Origin: Symbiodinium natans
Taxonomy: Eukaryota > Sar > Dinophyceae > Suessiales > Symbiodiniaceae
Direction: 5' to 3'
Assembly: GCA_905221605.1 (NCBI GenBank)
Contig: CAJNDS010002648.1
Span: 197,501-225,000 of the forward strand
Length of the DNA: 27,500 nucleotides
Shown here: piece by piece, positions 17,055 through 25,833 of the stretch
How the letters are laid out: every line of letters begins with the position of its first letter
How positions within the stretch are numbered: the first letter of the stretch is position 1
Translations under genes and position numbers: made by a program
Notes under the pieces: model-generated
Database searches by the model: none
Told to the model about the DNA's origin: nothing
What the model saw: only the letters and a program-made list of their open reading frames with translations

Positions 17055-17235
17055 AAACTCGGAAATGCTGCTCAGTATTTGCGACCTCTGGACACGCACA
17101 AATGCTGCTATTTACAGTATATGCAGCCTGTGGCAACGCAGAAATGCCGCTATTCACAGTATTTGCAGACTTTGGCAACGCAGAAATGCTGTGATAAACA
17201 GTATTTCCGCCTTTGCAAACGCAGAAATGTTTCAA
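17055..17235 (+). repeat. ~42-bp tandem repeat
   Basis: Units beginning AAATGCTGCT or AAATGCCGCT start at 17063, 17100, 17142, 17184 and 17225, with ACAGTATTTGCAG and GGCAACGCAG in each. Period 42 bp is divisible by three, which keeps frames open across it. No protein is supported. Confidence 0.85.
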
Positions 17236-17384
17236 TTTGCAGCACTCGCAGCCGAACCAAGAACCAAGGCCGAGCCACACCTTTGCAAGGGAAACATGGC
17301 CGAGCGCTTTGCAACAAAAACCTCCGCTCATGTATGAAGTTGGGGTCGACAAGAAAAGATTTACTTCTCCCACAATTAAGGACA

Positions 17385-18036
17385 TCCAGTCTTTCAAAAT
17401 TTCAAATTTCGAAATGTTTTGAAAATTTGAAAGTTTGAACTTCTCACACTTTCAAACTTGCAAAATTTCGAAAATATTTAAAGGCGAACATATGTGAAAT
17501 TTTGAAAGTTTGAAATTCCAAAATTTCAAAAGTTGCTAAAATTTAAAAAGTTCGGGAATCTTCCCAGGCAATATTTTCCAACTTTCAAGATTCTAAATCT
17601 TCAAAAAAGTTTTAAAGGCGAAGATTTTTGAAATATTTAAGGTTTGAAAATCCAAGTTTTCAAAATTTCAAAATCCCAAAAAAGTTTGTAAAGGCGAAGA
17701 TTGTTGACAATTTGAAAGTTTGAAATTCTCAGACTTTCAAGAGTTTTGAAATTTTGAAAGTTTGACATTGAAACTTTCAAAATTTCAAAAGTTTTTAAAA
17801 ATTAAAGAGTTCGGGAAACTTACCGGACAGTTTTTTCCAGTTTTCAAGATTTCAAATTTTCAAAAATGTTTTAAAGGCGAAAATTTTTGAAATTTTGAAA
17901 GTTTGAATATCCAATCTTTCCCTGTTTCAACATTTGAAGAAAGTTTTTAAGGCGAAAATCTTTTAAAATTTGAAAGTTTGAAATTCTCACACTTTCAAAC
18001 TTTCAAAATTTCAAAAACATTTCAAAAGGCGAACAT
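17385..18036. repeat. AT-rich self-complementary TTTCAAA/TTTGAAA region
   Basis: Built from TTTCAAAATTTCAAA and its complement TTTGAAATTTTGAAA, with AAAGGCGAA recurring at about 17480, 17610, 17690, 17873, 17949 and 18026. Sharp drop in GC against both sides. It can form many small hairpins. No gene seen. Confidence 0.85.
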
Positions 18037-18053
18037 TTTCGTATGGAGGGAAG

Positions 18054-18312
18054 GCCCGGGCTCGTAATTTAGTATTGGGGGAAGCCCGGGCTCGTGATTT
18101 TGTATTGGGAGGAGGCCCGGGCTCGTAATTTTTTGTTGGGGGGAGGCCCGGGCTCGTAATTTAGTATTGGGGGCAGGCCCGGGCTCGTAACTTCGGGCTC
18201 GTAATTTAGCATTGGTGGGAGCCTCGCGCTCGTAACTTAGTATCGGGAGGCGGCCCGGGCTCGTAATGAAGTATTGGGGGGAGGCCCTTGCTCGTAATAG
18301 TATTGGGAGGAG
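18054..18312 (+). repeat. 31-bp tandem repeat
   Basis: GCCCGGGCTCGTAATTTAG followed by TATTGGGGGAG recurs with period 30-31 bp from 18054 (starts near 18054, 18084, 18115, 18146, 18177, 18253, 18284, with two damaged units between 18190 and 18250). There are no spacers of independent sequence. Confidence 0.92.
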
Positions 18313-18362
18313 GATTCGAATAGTTTGAATGGTTTGGGGGCTTTTCCTATCCCTTAGGATTT

Positions 18363-18612
18363 GTTGGGCTGCGGTGGGAAGCAAAGGCCAAGAGGCCATC
18401 CTATCGCTTAGGACTTTTGGGTTGCGGTGGGAAGCAAAGGTTCAGAGGCCCTCCTATTCCTTGGGATTTTTGGGACTGCGATGGGAAGCAAAGGCCCAGA
18501 GGCCCTCCTATCCCTTGGGATTTTTTGGGGCTGCGGTGGGAAGCAAAGGGCAAGAGGCCATCCTATCGCTTAGGACTTTTTGGGCTGCGGTGGGAAGCAA
18601 AGGCCCGGAGGC
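18363..18612 (+). repeat. 57-bp tandem repeat, five copies
   Basis: GGGCTGCGGTGGGAAGCAAA, then GGCCCAGAGGCCCTCCTATC, then CTTAGGATTTTT. Copies start near 18365, 18420, 18476, 18533 and 18588. Small indels change frame between copies, which argues against a repeat protein. Confidence 0.92.
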
Positions 18613-18955
18613 GACTAGCCGACAAAACAATCCTAAGCCACAGTAATAGCATTTTTCATGAAAGTGAGTTCTTGCAATTTCGGAAAACAACGGCGGGGAG
18701 TCGTCTTGAAGCCGGACAACTCATTTTTGGACAGGCTCGCCTCGCTGCCAGCTTTTGCGGGAAGCCGCTTCGGACCAAAAAATAGGCTTTTTCATAGATT
18801 CCCAAAAGTCTGCAATCACGCTGACTCTGTACTTTTTTCGCTTAGAATCAGCAAAAACAGCAAGTTTGCTCAAAAAAATCGGGGTGTAAAAAAGCCCTGC
18901 CCTCTCATAGGGGGTTTAGGTTTCGGAGGCGTGCGACCGGGCAACAGCCAGATTA
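18613..18955. other. low-repeat stretch between arrays
   Basis: Unique DNA apart from one GGGGTGTAAAAAAGCCCTGC unit at about 18884, shared with 21445. No gene supported. Confidence 0.5.
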
Positions 18956-20556
18956 TTGAGTCCCCGCCGCTTCTTTTAAGCCGTACCAAGCTTGCTTCAA
19001 AGCCCAAGAAACTAGTTGAAAAAAAGAAAAAAACATCGTGTGAGCAATGTGTTTGCAAATGGGGGGGGGCTGCGCCCCCCCCAACCCCCGCGCTTTTTTT
19101 AGCCGCGCAGAGCGTGCCTCAAAGCCCAAGAAACTTGTTGACGCCCATCGTGTGAGCAGGGTGTTTGCAAGTGGGGCGGGGGGGGGGTGCGCCCCCCAAC
19201 CCCTCCCCGTTCTTTTAAGCCAAGAAACTAGTTGAAAAAACATCGCGTGAGCATTGTGTTTGCAAATGGGGGGGAGCTGCCCCCCCCCCATCCACCAGAC
19301 CCCACAAGCTTTTGTTTAAAGCCGCGCAGAGCGTGCTTCAAAGCCCAAGAAACTTGTTGACACCCATCATGTGAGCAGGGTGTTTGCAAATGGGGGGGGC
19401 GCTGCGCCCCCCCCAACCCCCCCCGCTTTCTAAGCAGTGCAAAGCGTGCGAAGCTGTTTTAAGCCGTGCAAAGCGTGCTTCAAAGCCTGTTGAAGCCCAT
19501 CACATTGCGTTTGCAAATGGGGGGGGGGGGGCTGGGGCCGCCAACCCCCCGCATCTTGTTTTTAAGCCGTGCAGAGCGTGCTTCAAAGCCCAAGAAACTT
19601 GTTGACACCCATCATGTGAGCAGGGTGTTTGCAAGTGGGGGGGGCCAGCCCCCCCCGCTTCTTTTAAGCCGTACCAAGCGTGCTTCAAAGCCCCAGAAAC
19701 TAGTTGAAAAACATCGTGAGCATTGTGTTTGCAAATGGGGGGGGCTGCGCCCCCCCCAACCCCCTCGCTTTTTTTCAGCCAACGCGCAAGAAAGTAGTTG
19801 AAACCCATCATGTGAGAAACTTGTTGACGCCCATCATGTGAGCAGGGTGTTTGCAAGTGGGGGGGGGCTGCGCCTCCCCCCAACCCCCCCGCTTCTTTTA
19901 GGCCGTACCAAGCGTGCTTCAAAGCCCAAGAAACTAGTTGAGAAAAAAAAAACATCGTGTGAGCATTGTGTTTGCCGGGGGGGGCTGCGCCAACCCCCGC
20001 GCTTTTTTTTTGGCCGCGCAGAGCGTGCCTCAAAGCCCAAGAAACTTGTTGACGCCCATCGTGTGAGCAGGGTGTTTGCAAGTGGGGCGGGGGGGGGGGC
20101 TGCCCCCCCAACCCCTCCCCGTTCTTTTAAGCCGTGCCAAGCGTGCTTCAAAGCCCAAGAAACTAGTTGAAAAAAACATCGTGTGAGCATTGTGTTTGCA
20201 AATGGGGGGGAGCTGCCCCCCCCCCCCCAACCCCCCCGCTTTTGTTTAAAGCCGTGCAGAGCGTGCTTCAAAGCCCAAGAAACTTGTTGACACCCATCAT
20301 GTGAGCAGGGTGTTTGCAAATGGGGGGGCACTGCGCCCCCCCCAACCCCCCCCGCTTTCTAAGCAGTGCAAAGCGTGCGAAGCTGTTTTAAGCCGTGCAA
20401 AGCGTGCTTCAAAGCCTGTTGAAGCCCATCACATTGCGTTTGCAAATGGGGTGAGGGGGGGGGCTGGGGCTGCGCCCCCCCCAACCCTCCCGCTTTTTTT
20501 CAAGCCGTGCAGAGCGCGCTTCAAAGCCCAAGAACTTGTTGACACCCATCATGTGA
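18956..20556 (+). repeat. ~115-bp G/C-tract tandem repeat with higher-order structure
   Basis: About 13 units, each with GCCGTGCAGAGCGTGCTTCA, AAGCCCAAGAAACTTGTTGA, a GTGAGCA box, TGTTTGCAAATGGGG, a G-tract and a facing C-tract. Three unit types can be told apart. Type A has AAACTAGTTGAAAAA and ATTGTGTTTGC, type B has AAACTTGTTGACACCCATC and AGGGTGTTTGC, and type C has TGTTGAAGCCCATCACATTG. Their order is A B A B C B A B | A B A B C B, so a set of types recurs with a period of about 922 bp (AAACTAGTTG at 19009 and 19931). Every long frame here, on either strand, is a repeat artefact. Confidence 0.9.
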
Positions 20557-20560
20557 GCGT

Positions 20561-21130
20561 ATGAATAATATGAAAACATAGAGGGAATGCAGCTTTTTAC
20601 AAGGAAAAGCAAGAAAACACACCATAAAGATAGTTAATATTACGAAACGCAGAATGAATCCCATGAAAATATGGACGGAATGTAGCTTTTTCCCACGGAA
20701 AAACCAAGAAAGCGAATCACAAAAGAAGCATTAATAAGAAATCTGACGAAAAGTAGTATGAATCCGATGAAAATATAGAGGGAATGATAGAAACCAAGAA
20801 ACGAACCAAATAGGGTTTTCCCTAGGAAAAAGAAGGAAAAGCAACGTACGCTATTACGTTTGACGAAATCCGTCCAAAATGTAAGCAGAATAGGGTTTCC
20901 TTAGGAAAAACCAACGAAAACCTCAAGGAAATGACACCCTAGGAAAAACCAAGGAATACCTAAGGGAAATGACAGGAAATCCGTTTAAGATCTAAAAGAA
21001 ATACGGTTTTCCCTATGGAAAACCAACGAAAACCTAAGGGAAATGACAGAAAATCCGTCCAAAATGTAAGGAAAGTAGGTTTGTTCCTAGAGAAAACCAA
21101 GAAAATCGATAAAAAAAAGACCCCCCAAAA
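20561..21130 (+). repeat. AT-rich GAAAACC repeat region
   Basis: The first part repeats AATCCGATGAAAATATAGAG with GGAATG and CTTTTT boxes. The second repeats GGGTTTTCCCTAGGAAAAAC, CAACGAAAACC, TAAGGGAAATGACAG and AAATCCGTCCAAAATGTAAG with a unit of about 60-100 bp. Purine-rich + strand, no gene. Confidence 0.8.
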
Positions 21131-21342
21131 CAAAAGACCCCAAAGCGCCCTAAGCCCGAAACGTAACGGTAGAGGTCTCTCCATGGACCCTAAACCTGGC
21201 CATAACACCGAAACTCAACCTGTAAGCCTTAAGCCTAAGCACAGCTATGAGACCCAGCCTGGCCTCATCCCCAAATGACTCCAATCCCCCTGAAGAAGCC
21301 GACCCCCAAGCTGGGAATCGCCCCTAAACATGTGCAGCACTA

Positions 21343-21480
21343 AACTCAGCCCGGGCGCGAAAAAAGCCCCAGACCCAGCCCAGGGCAGTCCGGACAGGGT
21401 GCGAAAAAAACCCAAATCCTGAACAGGGTGCCAAGGGAGCCAATTCGGGGTGTAAAAAAAGCCCTGCCCCTGCAGATTTC
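21343..21480 (+). repeat. GCGAAAAAAGCCC units, second site
   Basis: Three units, GGGCGCGAAAAAAGCCCCAG (about 21353), GGGTGCGAAAAAAACCC (about 21398) and GGGGTGTAAAAAAAGCCCTG (about 21448), of the family seen at 15820-16345 and 18884. Confidence 0.65.
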
Positions 21481-21580
21481 CCGAACCCATGTGTTTTGAC
21501 GTTGCTTGGCAGCAGGGGGGGCTCGCGGAAGGCGGGTGGGGTTCCACGGGGGACTTACCCCACCCAAGCCATGATGTTGC

Positions 21581-22189
21581 ATGTGCTCATCCCAGCTTCG
21601 CCAAGATCTCCTTCATTCATCTAGCGATCGCATGCGTAGGGCGAGATCTGCTGTAGCCATGCAAAAACAACTTGTCTCAAAGCAATGCCGCGTGAGTCAT
21701 GAAACGGTGTTTTTCGAAAACATGCGTGAACCCACCCCTTTGGTAGGCGGCACTGGACTGGGTGACCAAAGCGCGCTCAAGGACGCTTTTTCAGCTCGAA
21801 GTCCTAGTCCAAACCCGCATGCTGACTCCTCTTTCGCTTCGTCCCGCTTCGGACGAAGTGACGGTTTTTGCAAGCCACAAACCTGTTTTCAGACTCCGCT
21901 TTCACCTCTTCCGGCGCTGCATGAGCCTTTGAAGGCAACACGACGTCAGGCGCCAGTGCCACGTGGCCACAAGGCGGGATGGCCTGAGCTAGGGCGCACG
22001 CGGTGCCCTGCAACGGCCCGTGGCCTTTGTGTCAACGAACGCCCGAGGTTGGATGCTTGGTTTCATGATCAGCCCCTGCGACAACTAGGTCCACCAGGTC
22101 CGCGAGCGATCTCGTGGCCGTTTGGCCGCCGATCGCCCAAGAGGTCCGCGGCCAGTGCCTGGCTCACAGCCCTAAACCCTGAACCCTAA
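21581..22189 (+). CDS. open frame of 202 codons, hypothetical and doubtful
   Basis: An ATG at 21581 opens a frame of 202 residues that ends in the CCCTAAACCCTGAACCCTAA repeat, so its C terminus is repeat-derived. Composition is Arg/Pro/Ser/Ala-rich with no membrane segment, domain or catalytic motif that I recognise. A perfect 8-bp hairpin (21837-21858) lies within it. The region is the longest low-repeat stretch in the right half, so a real exon is possible. An open frame of this length in GC-rich DNA can also be chance. Confidence 0.2.
   Translation: MCSSQLRQDLLHSSSDRMRRARSAVAMQKQLVSKQCRVSHETVFFENMREPTPLVGGTGLGDQSALKDAFSARSPSPNPHADSSFASSRFGRSDGFCKPQTCFQTPLSPLPALHEPLKATRRQAPVPRGHKAGWPELGRTRCPATARGLCVNERPRLDAWFHDQPLRQLGPPGPRAISWPFGRRSPKRSAASAWLTALNPEP
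21837..21858 (+). other. perfect hairpin, 8-bp stem
   Basis: CTTCGTCC - CGCTTC - GGACGAAG. No known RNA family is recognised. Confidence 0.6.
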
Positions 22190-22235
22190 ACCCTAAACCC
22201 TAAGCCTAAACCCTAAACCCTAAACCCTGAACCCG
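22168..22235 (-). repeat. CCCTAAA block
   Basis: About nine units with CCCTGAA and CCTAAGC variants, opening the right telomere-like region. Confidence 0.94.
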
Positions 22236-22387
22236 TTCAAGAAGGAATCTGAGGATTCCTGCTCGCTGTTCTCCTCGATGCACGCGCCAGGCGGCACATG
22301 ACGCCTTCCCACACCCTGGCGCCATGCGAGCAGTAGATCTTGAGTAGCTCAAGCCATAAGCCCTAAACACACCACTTTTAACACAAA

Positions 22388-22458
22388 ACCCCAAAACCCT
22401 AAACCCGAAACCCGAAACCCGAAACCCTAAACCCTAAACCCTAACCCTAAACCCTAAG
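22388..22458 (-). repeat. CCCGAAA / CCCTAAA block ending in CCCTAAG
   Basis: Three CCCGAAA units then CCCTAAA units, ending in ACCCTAAG. The AG falls exactly at the left edge of the best exon-like segment. Confidence 0.94.
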
Positions 22459-22546
22459 CCACCGAGCCAGGGACAAGTGCCAGCACCTCCTCGAGGAGAA
22501 TGCCGAGATCGCGCGGCAGCTGAGCGAGGAGAAGATGCAGGCGCCG
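22459..22546 (+). other. exon-like segment encoding a coiled-coil peptide
   Basis: Between CCCTAAG and GTTTAGGG, a frame from 22460 reads HRARDKCQHLLEENAEIARQ and then LSEEKMQAP. Leu/Ile spacing and charged residues fit a heptad coiled coil, unlike the low-complexity segments. The left edge is AG and the right edge is CCG|GTTTAGGG, so the arrays touch both splice sites. It is the strongest case here for real coding sequence embedded in telomere-like introns. The host protein is not recognised. Confidence 0.55.
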
Positions 22547-22593
22547 GTTTAGGGTTTAGGGTTTAGGGTTTAGGGTTTAGGGTTTAGGGTTCA
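22547..22593 (+). repeat. (TTTAGGG)n block starting at a GT
   Basis: Six units beginning GTTTAGGG immediately after the coiled-coil segment. Confidence 0.96.
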
Positions 22594-22682
22594 GGGGCAC
22601 ATCCTAAAACCTTAAGCCCCAAGACCCTAGGCCTCCTATGCAGTAAACCTTAGATCCTAAGCCAGCAAAAGGGATTCGGACT

Positions 22683-22717
22683 AAGGGTTTAGGGTTTAGG
22701 GTTTAGGGTTTAGGGTT
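22683..22717 (+). repeat. (TTTAGGG)n block
   Basis: Five units. The unique 22718-22882 follows, with no gene seen. Confidence 0.95.
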
Positions 22718-22882
22718 GAAGGGCTTACAGTAAACCGCACAAAGTTGGAACATGATTTGTTTATGGGAAATCCACACTGGAGCCAAAGACCCTAGACCAC
22801 AGCAATGGGGAAGGGCGACGCGGACCAACCCTAGGTAGTGACTAGAGCTGTAGTATACCTTTTTGGGATATGGGGAGAGGTG

Positions 22883-22948
22883 GTTTAGGGTTTAGGGTTT
22901 AGGGTTTAGGGCTTAGGGTTTAGGGTTTAGGGTTTAGGGTTTAGGGTT
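22883..22948 (+). repeat. (TTTAGGG)n block
   Basis: About nine units with one CTTAGGG. Unique 22949-23057 follows as the loop before the CCCTAAA arm. Confidence 0.95.
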
Positions 22949-23057
22949 GGAGTTTACTGTACTGTAATTGTTCGGTGCAATTCGGAAGCCAGGGTGTTCC
23001 CTGTCCCAGGCACCTTTGCACTGTTGTGTTTCTTGCCTTCTTTCAACCCCAAGCTCG

Positions 23058-23184
23058 TAAACCCTAAACCCTAGAACCCTAGAACCCTAAACCCTAAACC
23101 CTAAACCCTAAACCCTAAACCCTAAACCCTCAACCCTAAACCCTAAACCCTAAACCCTAAACCCTAAACCCTAAACCCTAAACT
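23058..23184 (-). repeat. (CCCTAAA)n array
   Basis: About 17 units with CCCTAGAA and CCCTCAA variants, ending at an exon-like segment. Confidence 0.96.
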
Positions 23185-23266
23185 CGCTGGCTGAGCCCGA
23201 AGGTGCTTCGCATCCAGCTGGCTGCCGAGAGAAGGAGGCGGTTGCAGCTCCGCTCGGAATCCCAGG
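23185..23266 (+). other. exon-like segment (Arg/Leu helix)
   Basis: Reads RWLSPKVLRIQLAAERRRRL and then QLRSESQ, a helical Arg/Leu/Gln-rich stretch, ending CAGG|GTTTGG with GT at 23267 leading into a TTTAGGG-like block. No AG is present at the left edge, so the acceptor is unclear. Other frames are also open. Confidence 0.35.
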
Positions 23267-23385
23267 GTTTGGGGTTTCGGGTTTAGGTTTTGGGGTCTAG
23301 GGGTAGGGATTCAGGGTTTTCGGGGGTTTTGGGGTTTTCGGGGTTTGTAGGGCTTAGGGCTTCAGGGTTTACGGAGGGTTTGTGG
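23267..23385 (+). repeat. degenerate TTTAGGG/TTTCGGG block
   Basis: GGGTTTCGGG, GGGGTTTTCGGG and similar decayed units. The following 23386-23820 is unique DNA with a 60-codon frame (23418-23600) that I do not trust as a gene. Confidence 0.85.
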
Positions 23386-23821
23386 GGTTTGGGTTCGCTT
23401 AAGGGCGATTCGACTGAATGTTGGGGGTCCAGGCCTTACTCCTTTTAGAAGGCTGTTTGTTTTTTAGGTGCATCCAGTTTCGTAGTACATTTCAGCTTTG
23501 TTTCGGCAAAGTACAAGTAGTAGCTGGATTTATCTGCGTTTCATGGAGCTTGAGGCGTCTTTTTGGCTTCTTCAAAGCAGACAAAGTTCCGGAGGTCTGA
23601 ACATAGGAGCTGGGGATGAGGGGCTTAGGTTTTCGGGCCGGATTTGCTGAATGAAGTCCCTTGGGGGGTACGACGCGTTTCGTCGGTATGTTTGCTTTTG
23701 ATGTGGAGTCCCTTTCTGGTGAGCCTGTTTGGGGGCTGCGCCAAATGCAAGCCTGCGTCTCAACATAGGGTTCGCTGCCGGGACTTCATTAAAGCTCCAC
23801 GCCCCCCAATACCCTAAGGCC

Positions 23822-23912
23822 CTAAACAAACCCTAGACCCTAAACCCTAAACCCTAAACCCTAAACCCTAAACCCTAAACCCTAAACCCTAGACCCTAAA
23901 CCCTAAACCCCC
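23822..23912 (-). repeat. (CCCTAAA)n array
   Basis: About 12 units with CCCTAGA variants, ending CCCCCTAG before an exon-like segment. Confidence 0.96.
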
Positions 23913-23915
23913 TAG

Positions 23916-24010
23916 CAGATGATGTGCCGCAGCATGCGCGAGGTCAGCGGAGCGCGTTCCTGGACCGCTATGCTGAGCAGGCGGTGGCAGGGCAATGTGC
24001 GCTGAAGCCT
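23916..24010 (+). other. exon-like segment, two open frames
   Basis: After CCTAG|CAG one frame reads ADDVPQHARGQRSAFLDRYA and another MMCRSMREVSGARSWTAMLS, both open to the next array. The left AG context is good. Unlike most others it is followed by CCCTAAA, not TTTAGGG, which breaks the general pattern. Confidence 0.3.
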
Positions 24011-24012
24011 TT

Positions 24013-24355
24013 ACCCTAAACCCTAAACCCTAAACCCTAAACCCTAAACCCTAAACCCTAAACCCCAAACCCTAAACCCTAAACCCTAAACCCTAAACCC
24101 TAAACCCTAAACCCTAAACCCTAAACCCCAAAACTAAACCCTGAAACACTGACACCCCCAATACCCTAAAGCCTAAAGCCCCAAAACCCTAAAACCCTGG
24201 AGCCCTAAACCCCAAAAACCCCCAAGACCCTAAGCCCTAAAACCCTGAAACCTCCAAGACCCTAAGCCTGAAAGTCCTAAGACCCAAAACCCCACAACCC
24301 TAAACCGCTCTAAACCCCAAGACCCTAAACCCTAAAACCCTGAAGACAACCTAAG
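24013..24355 (-). repeat. CCCTAAA array decaying into variants
   Basis: About 16 clean units to 24130, then loose CCCTAAAAC, CCCAAAAC and CCCTAAG units. More decayed units stand at 24395-24445. Confidence 0.93.
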
Positions 24356-24565
24356 CGGGCAGGTGTAGGGATGAGGGCTTAGGCTTTGGGGGTTGACCCT
24401 GAACCCTAAACCCTTAACCGAAACCCTAAACCCTAACCCTAAACCCTTTGAGTTTGTAGAGTTTACGGATTAGGGTAGATGGGTGGCCTGGCTGAAAACC
24501 CCTAAACCCTCAGCACTCAGCCCGGTTGTACTCCCTCCCCCCTCGAGCATCCTTCATGACAGTTT

Positions 24566-24665
24566 TGGGTTTAGGGTTTAGGGTTTAGGGTTTAGGTTCC
24601 AGGGTTTAGGGTTTAGGGTTTAGGGTTTAGGGTTTAGGTTCCAGGGTTTAGGTTTGGAGTCTAGG
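24566..24665 (+). repeat. (TTTAGGG)n block with TTTAGGTTCCAGGG variant
   Basis: Two runs of four to six TTTAGGG units, each ended by the same TTTAGGTTCCAGGG sequence, so the run plus its end was duplicated as a unit of about 50 bp. Confidence 0.93.
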
Positions 24666-24737
24666 TCCTAGTCTAGGTCTTGAGGTTTAGGGTTCGCTGT
24701 CCCTCTAAACGAGCCTGACAAGATTCTGCTTAGGCAG

Positions 24738-24787
24738 ACCAGGAGAATGAGAAGATGGAAAAGAAGCAGCGGGGCCCAGATATTCGG
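24738..24787 (+). other. exon-like segment (charged, coiled-coil-like)
   Basis: CTTAGGCAG precedes, and CGG|GTATTTAGGG follows with GT at 24788. The frame reads QENEKMEKKQRGPDIR after one Asp. Both splice-like edges are canonical and the right one is built into the TTTAGGG array. Its character (Glu/Lys/Gln) matches the coiled-coil segment at 22459. Confidence 0.5.
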
Positions 24788-24822
24788 GTATTTAGGGTTT
24801 AGGGTTTAGGGTTCAGGGTTGC
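24788..24822 (+). repeat. short TTTAGGG block at a GT
   Basis: GTATTTAGGGTTTAGGG and two more units. The following 24823-24955 has loose GGGTATA/ACAGGGTA units and no gene. Confidence 0.9.
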
Positions 24823-24958
24823 GTGTTTGGGTATATGGGGTTTGTGGGGCACAAGGGATTACTTAGAGTATATGAGGATATATACAGGGAACAGGATACA
24901 CAGAGTATACAGGGTACGTAGGACATACATAGGACAAATAGGGTATTGGGGTGGACTG

Positions 24959-25093
24959 AACCCGAAACCCGAAACCCGAAACCCGAAATCCTGAATCCAA
25001 AAAACCGTAAGCCCTAACTTTAAACCCTAAACCCTAAACCCTAAACCCTAAACCCTAAACCCTAAACCCTAAACCCTAAACCCTAAACCCTAA
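24959..25093 (-). repeat. (CCCGAAA)n then (CCCTAAA)n array
   Basis: Four CCCGAAA units, a decayed part, then ten perfect CCCTAAA units ending at GC-rich unique DNA. Confidence 0.96.
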
Positions 25094-25830
25094 ACTGCCG
25101 AGAGCGCCGCTGTCCTTTTGCATGGGCGCTCGAGGCTTCGACCGAGGTCCCCGAAAGCCTCCCGGTGGACGGGGCCTGCAGTGCCTGACTACGCCTACGG
25201 GCGTAAGCCCTAATAATGAGGACCCCAAAACCCACGCCGTTGGCATGTTTTGGTGTTTTTTGGGGGTCTGGGGGTACCTTGTCTGGGGGGCCTGAGGTCC
25301 CAGGCTGGCAGATTCCAGGAACTGGGACCCCGCCTCGGACCCTTCATGGGACCCCCCTGAAACCCTGGCCCCTGAAAGGAATTTTGTGGAGCCTTGCTTC
25401 TGGGCCTGTTCAGGGGGGCTGAAACCGCTGCAATCCCTCCCTTCCTGGATGGCTGGACGCCGACCCGCCTGAGCCTGCCACGGCATTGAGGATCTCTGTA
25501 CCTTTTGACTTTGCAAGCAGGGGCCGGCCGAGGTCCCTGCTTCCCCCTAGCGTTTTGCTGCGGCCGGGGGTTGCCCAGACCCGTAATGAAAATGTTGGGT
25601 TTTTAGTATTGCAATCGATGGCTTTGGGCACCCCTCCATTTTACTCCGTGAAAGCTCCAAGAAGCCTACGAGCCACTGACAGGCTCCACAAAGCTCGGGA
25701 GGCCCCACCCTGCTCTTTCTCTGTAAAACAAGAAAGCCCCCCTTGAGGGGGCTTTGGGGGGTGAACCCTAAACCCTGAATGAGAATAGTTTGGGTGGTTG
25801 GGGTGGGACTACATGCTAACGCAAGCGAGC
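25094..25830. other. GC-rich unique stretch, no firm gene
   Basis: Begins with a GC-rich part (25094-25200) that is open on both strands, and a 146-codon frame on the - strand (25076-25516) runs into the CCCTAAA array. No domain is seen on either strand. A perfect hairpin lies at 25733-25755. Confidence 0.5.
25733..25755 (+). other. perfect hairpin, 9-bp stem
   Basis: AAAGCCCCC - CTTGA - GGGGGCTTT. It looks like a terminator stem but has no T tail, and the genome is eukaryotic, so no terminator is called. Confidence 0.6.
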
Positions 25831-25833
25831 GGC

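Noticed and set aside
18054-18312. CRISPR array
   Set aside because: The 31-bp units are contiguous tandem copies without unique spacers, and the sequence is eukaryotic.
16093-20612. Many 60-200-codon frames on both strands
   Set aside because: They cross G/C tracts and tandem repeats, change frame between repeat copies, and have no conserved domain.
25733-25755. Rho-independent terminator
   Set aside because: There is a perfect stem but no T tail, and nothing bacterial is nearby.
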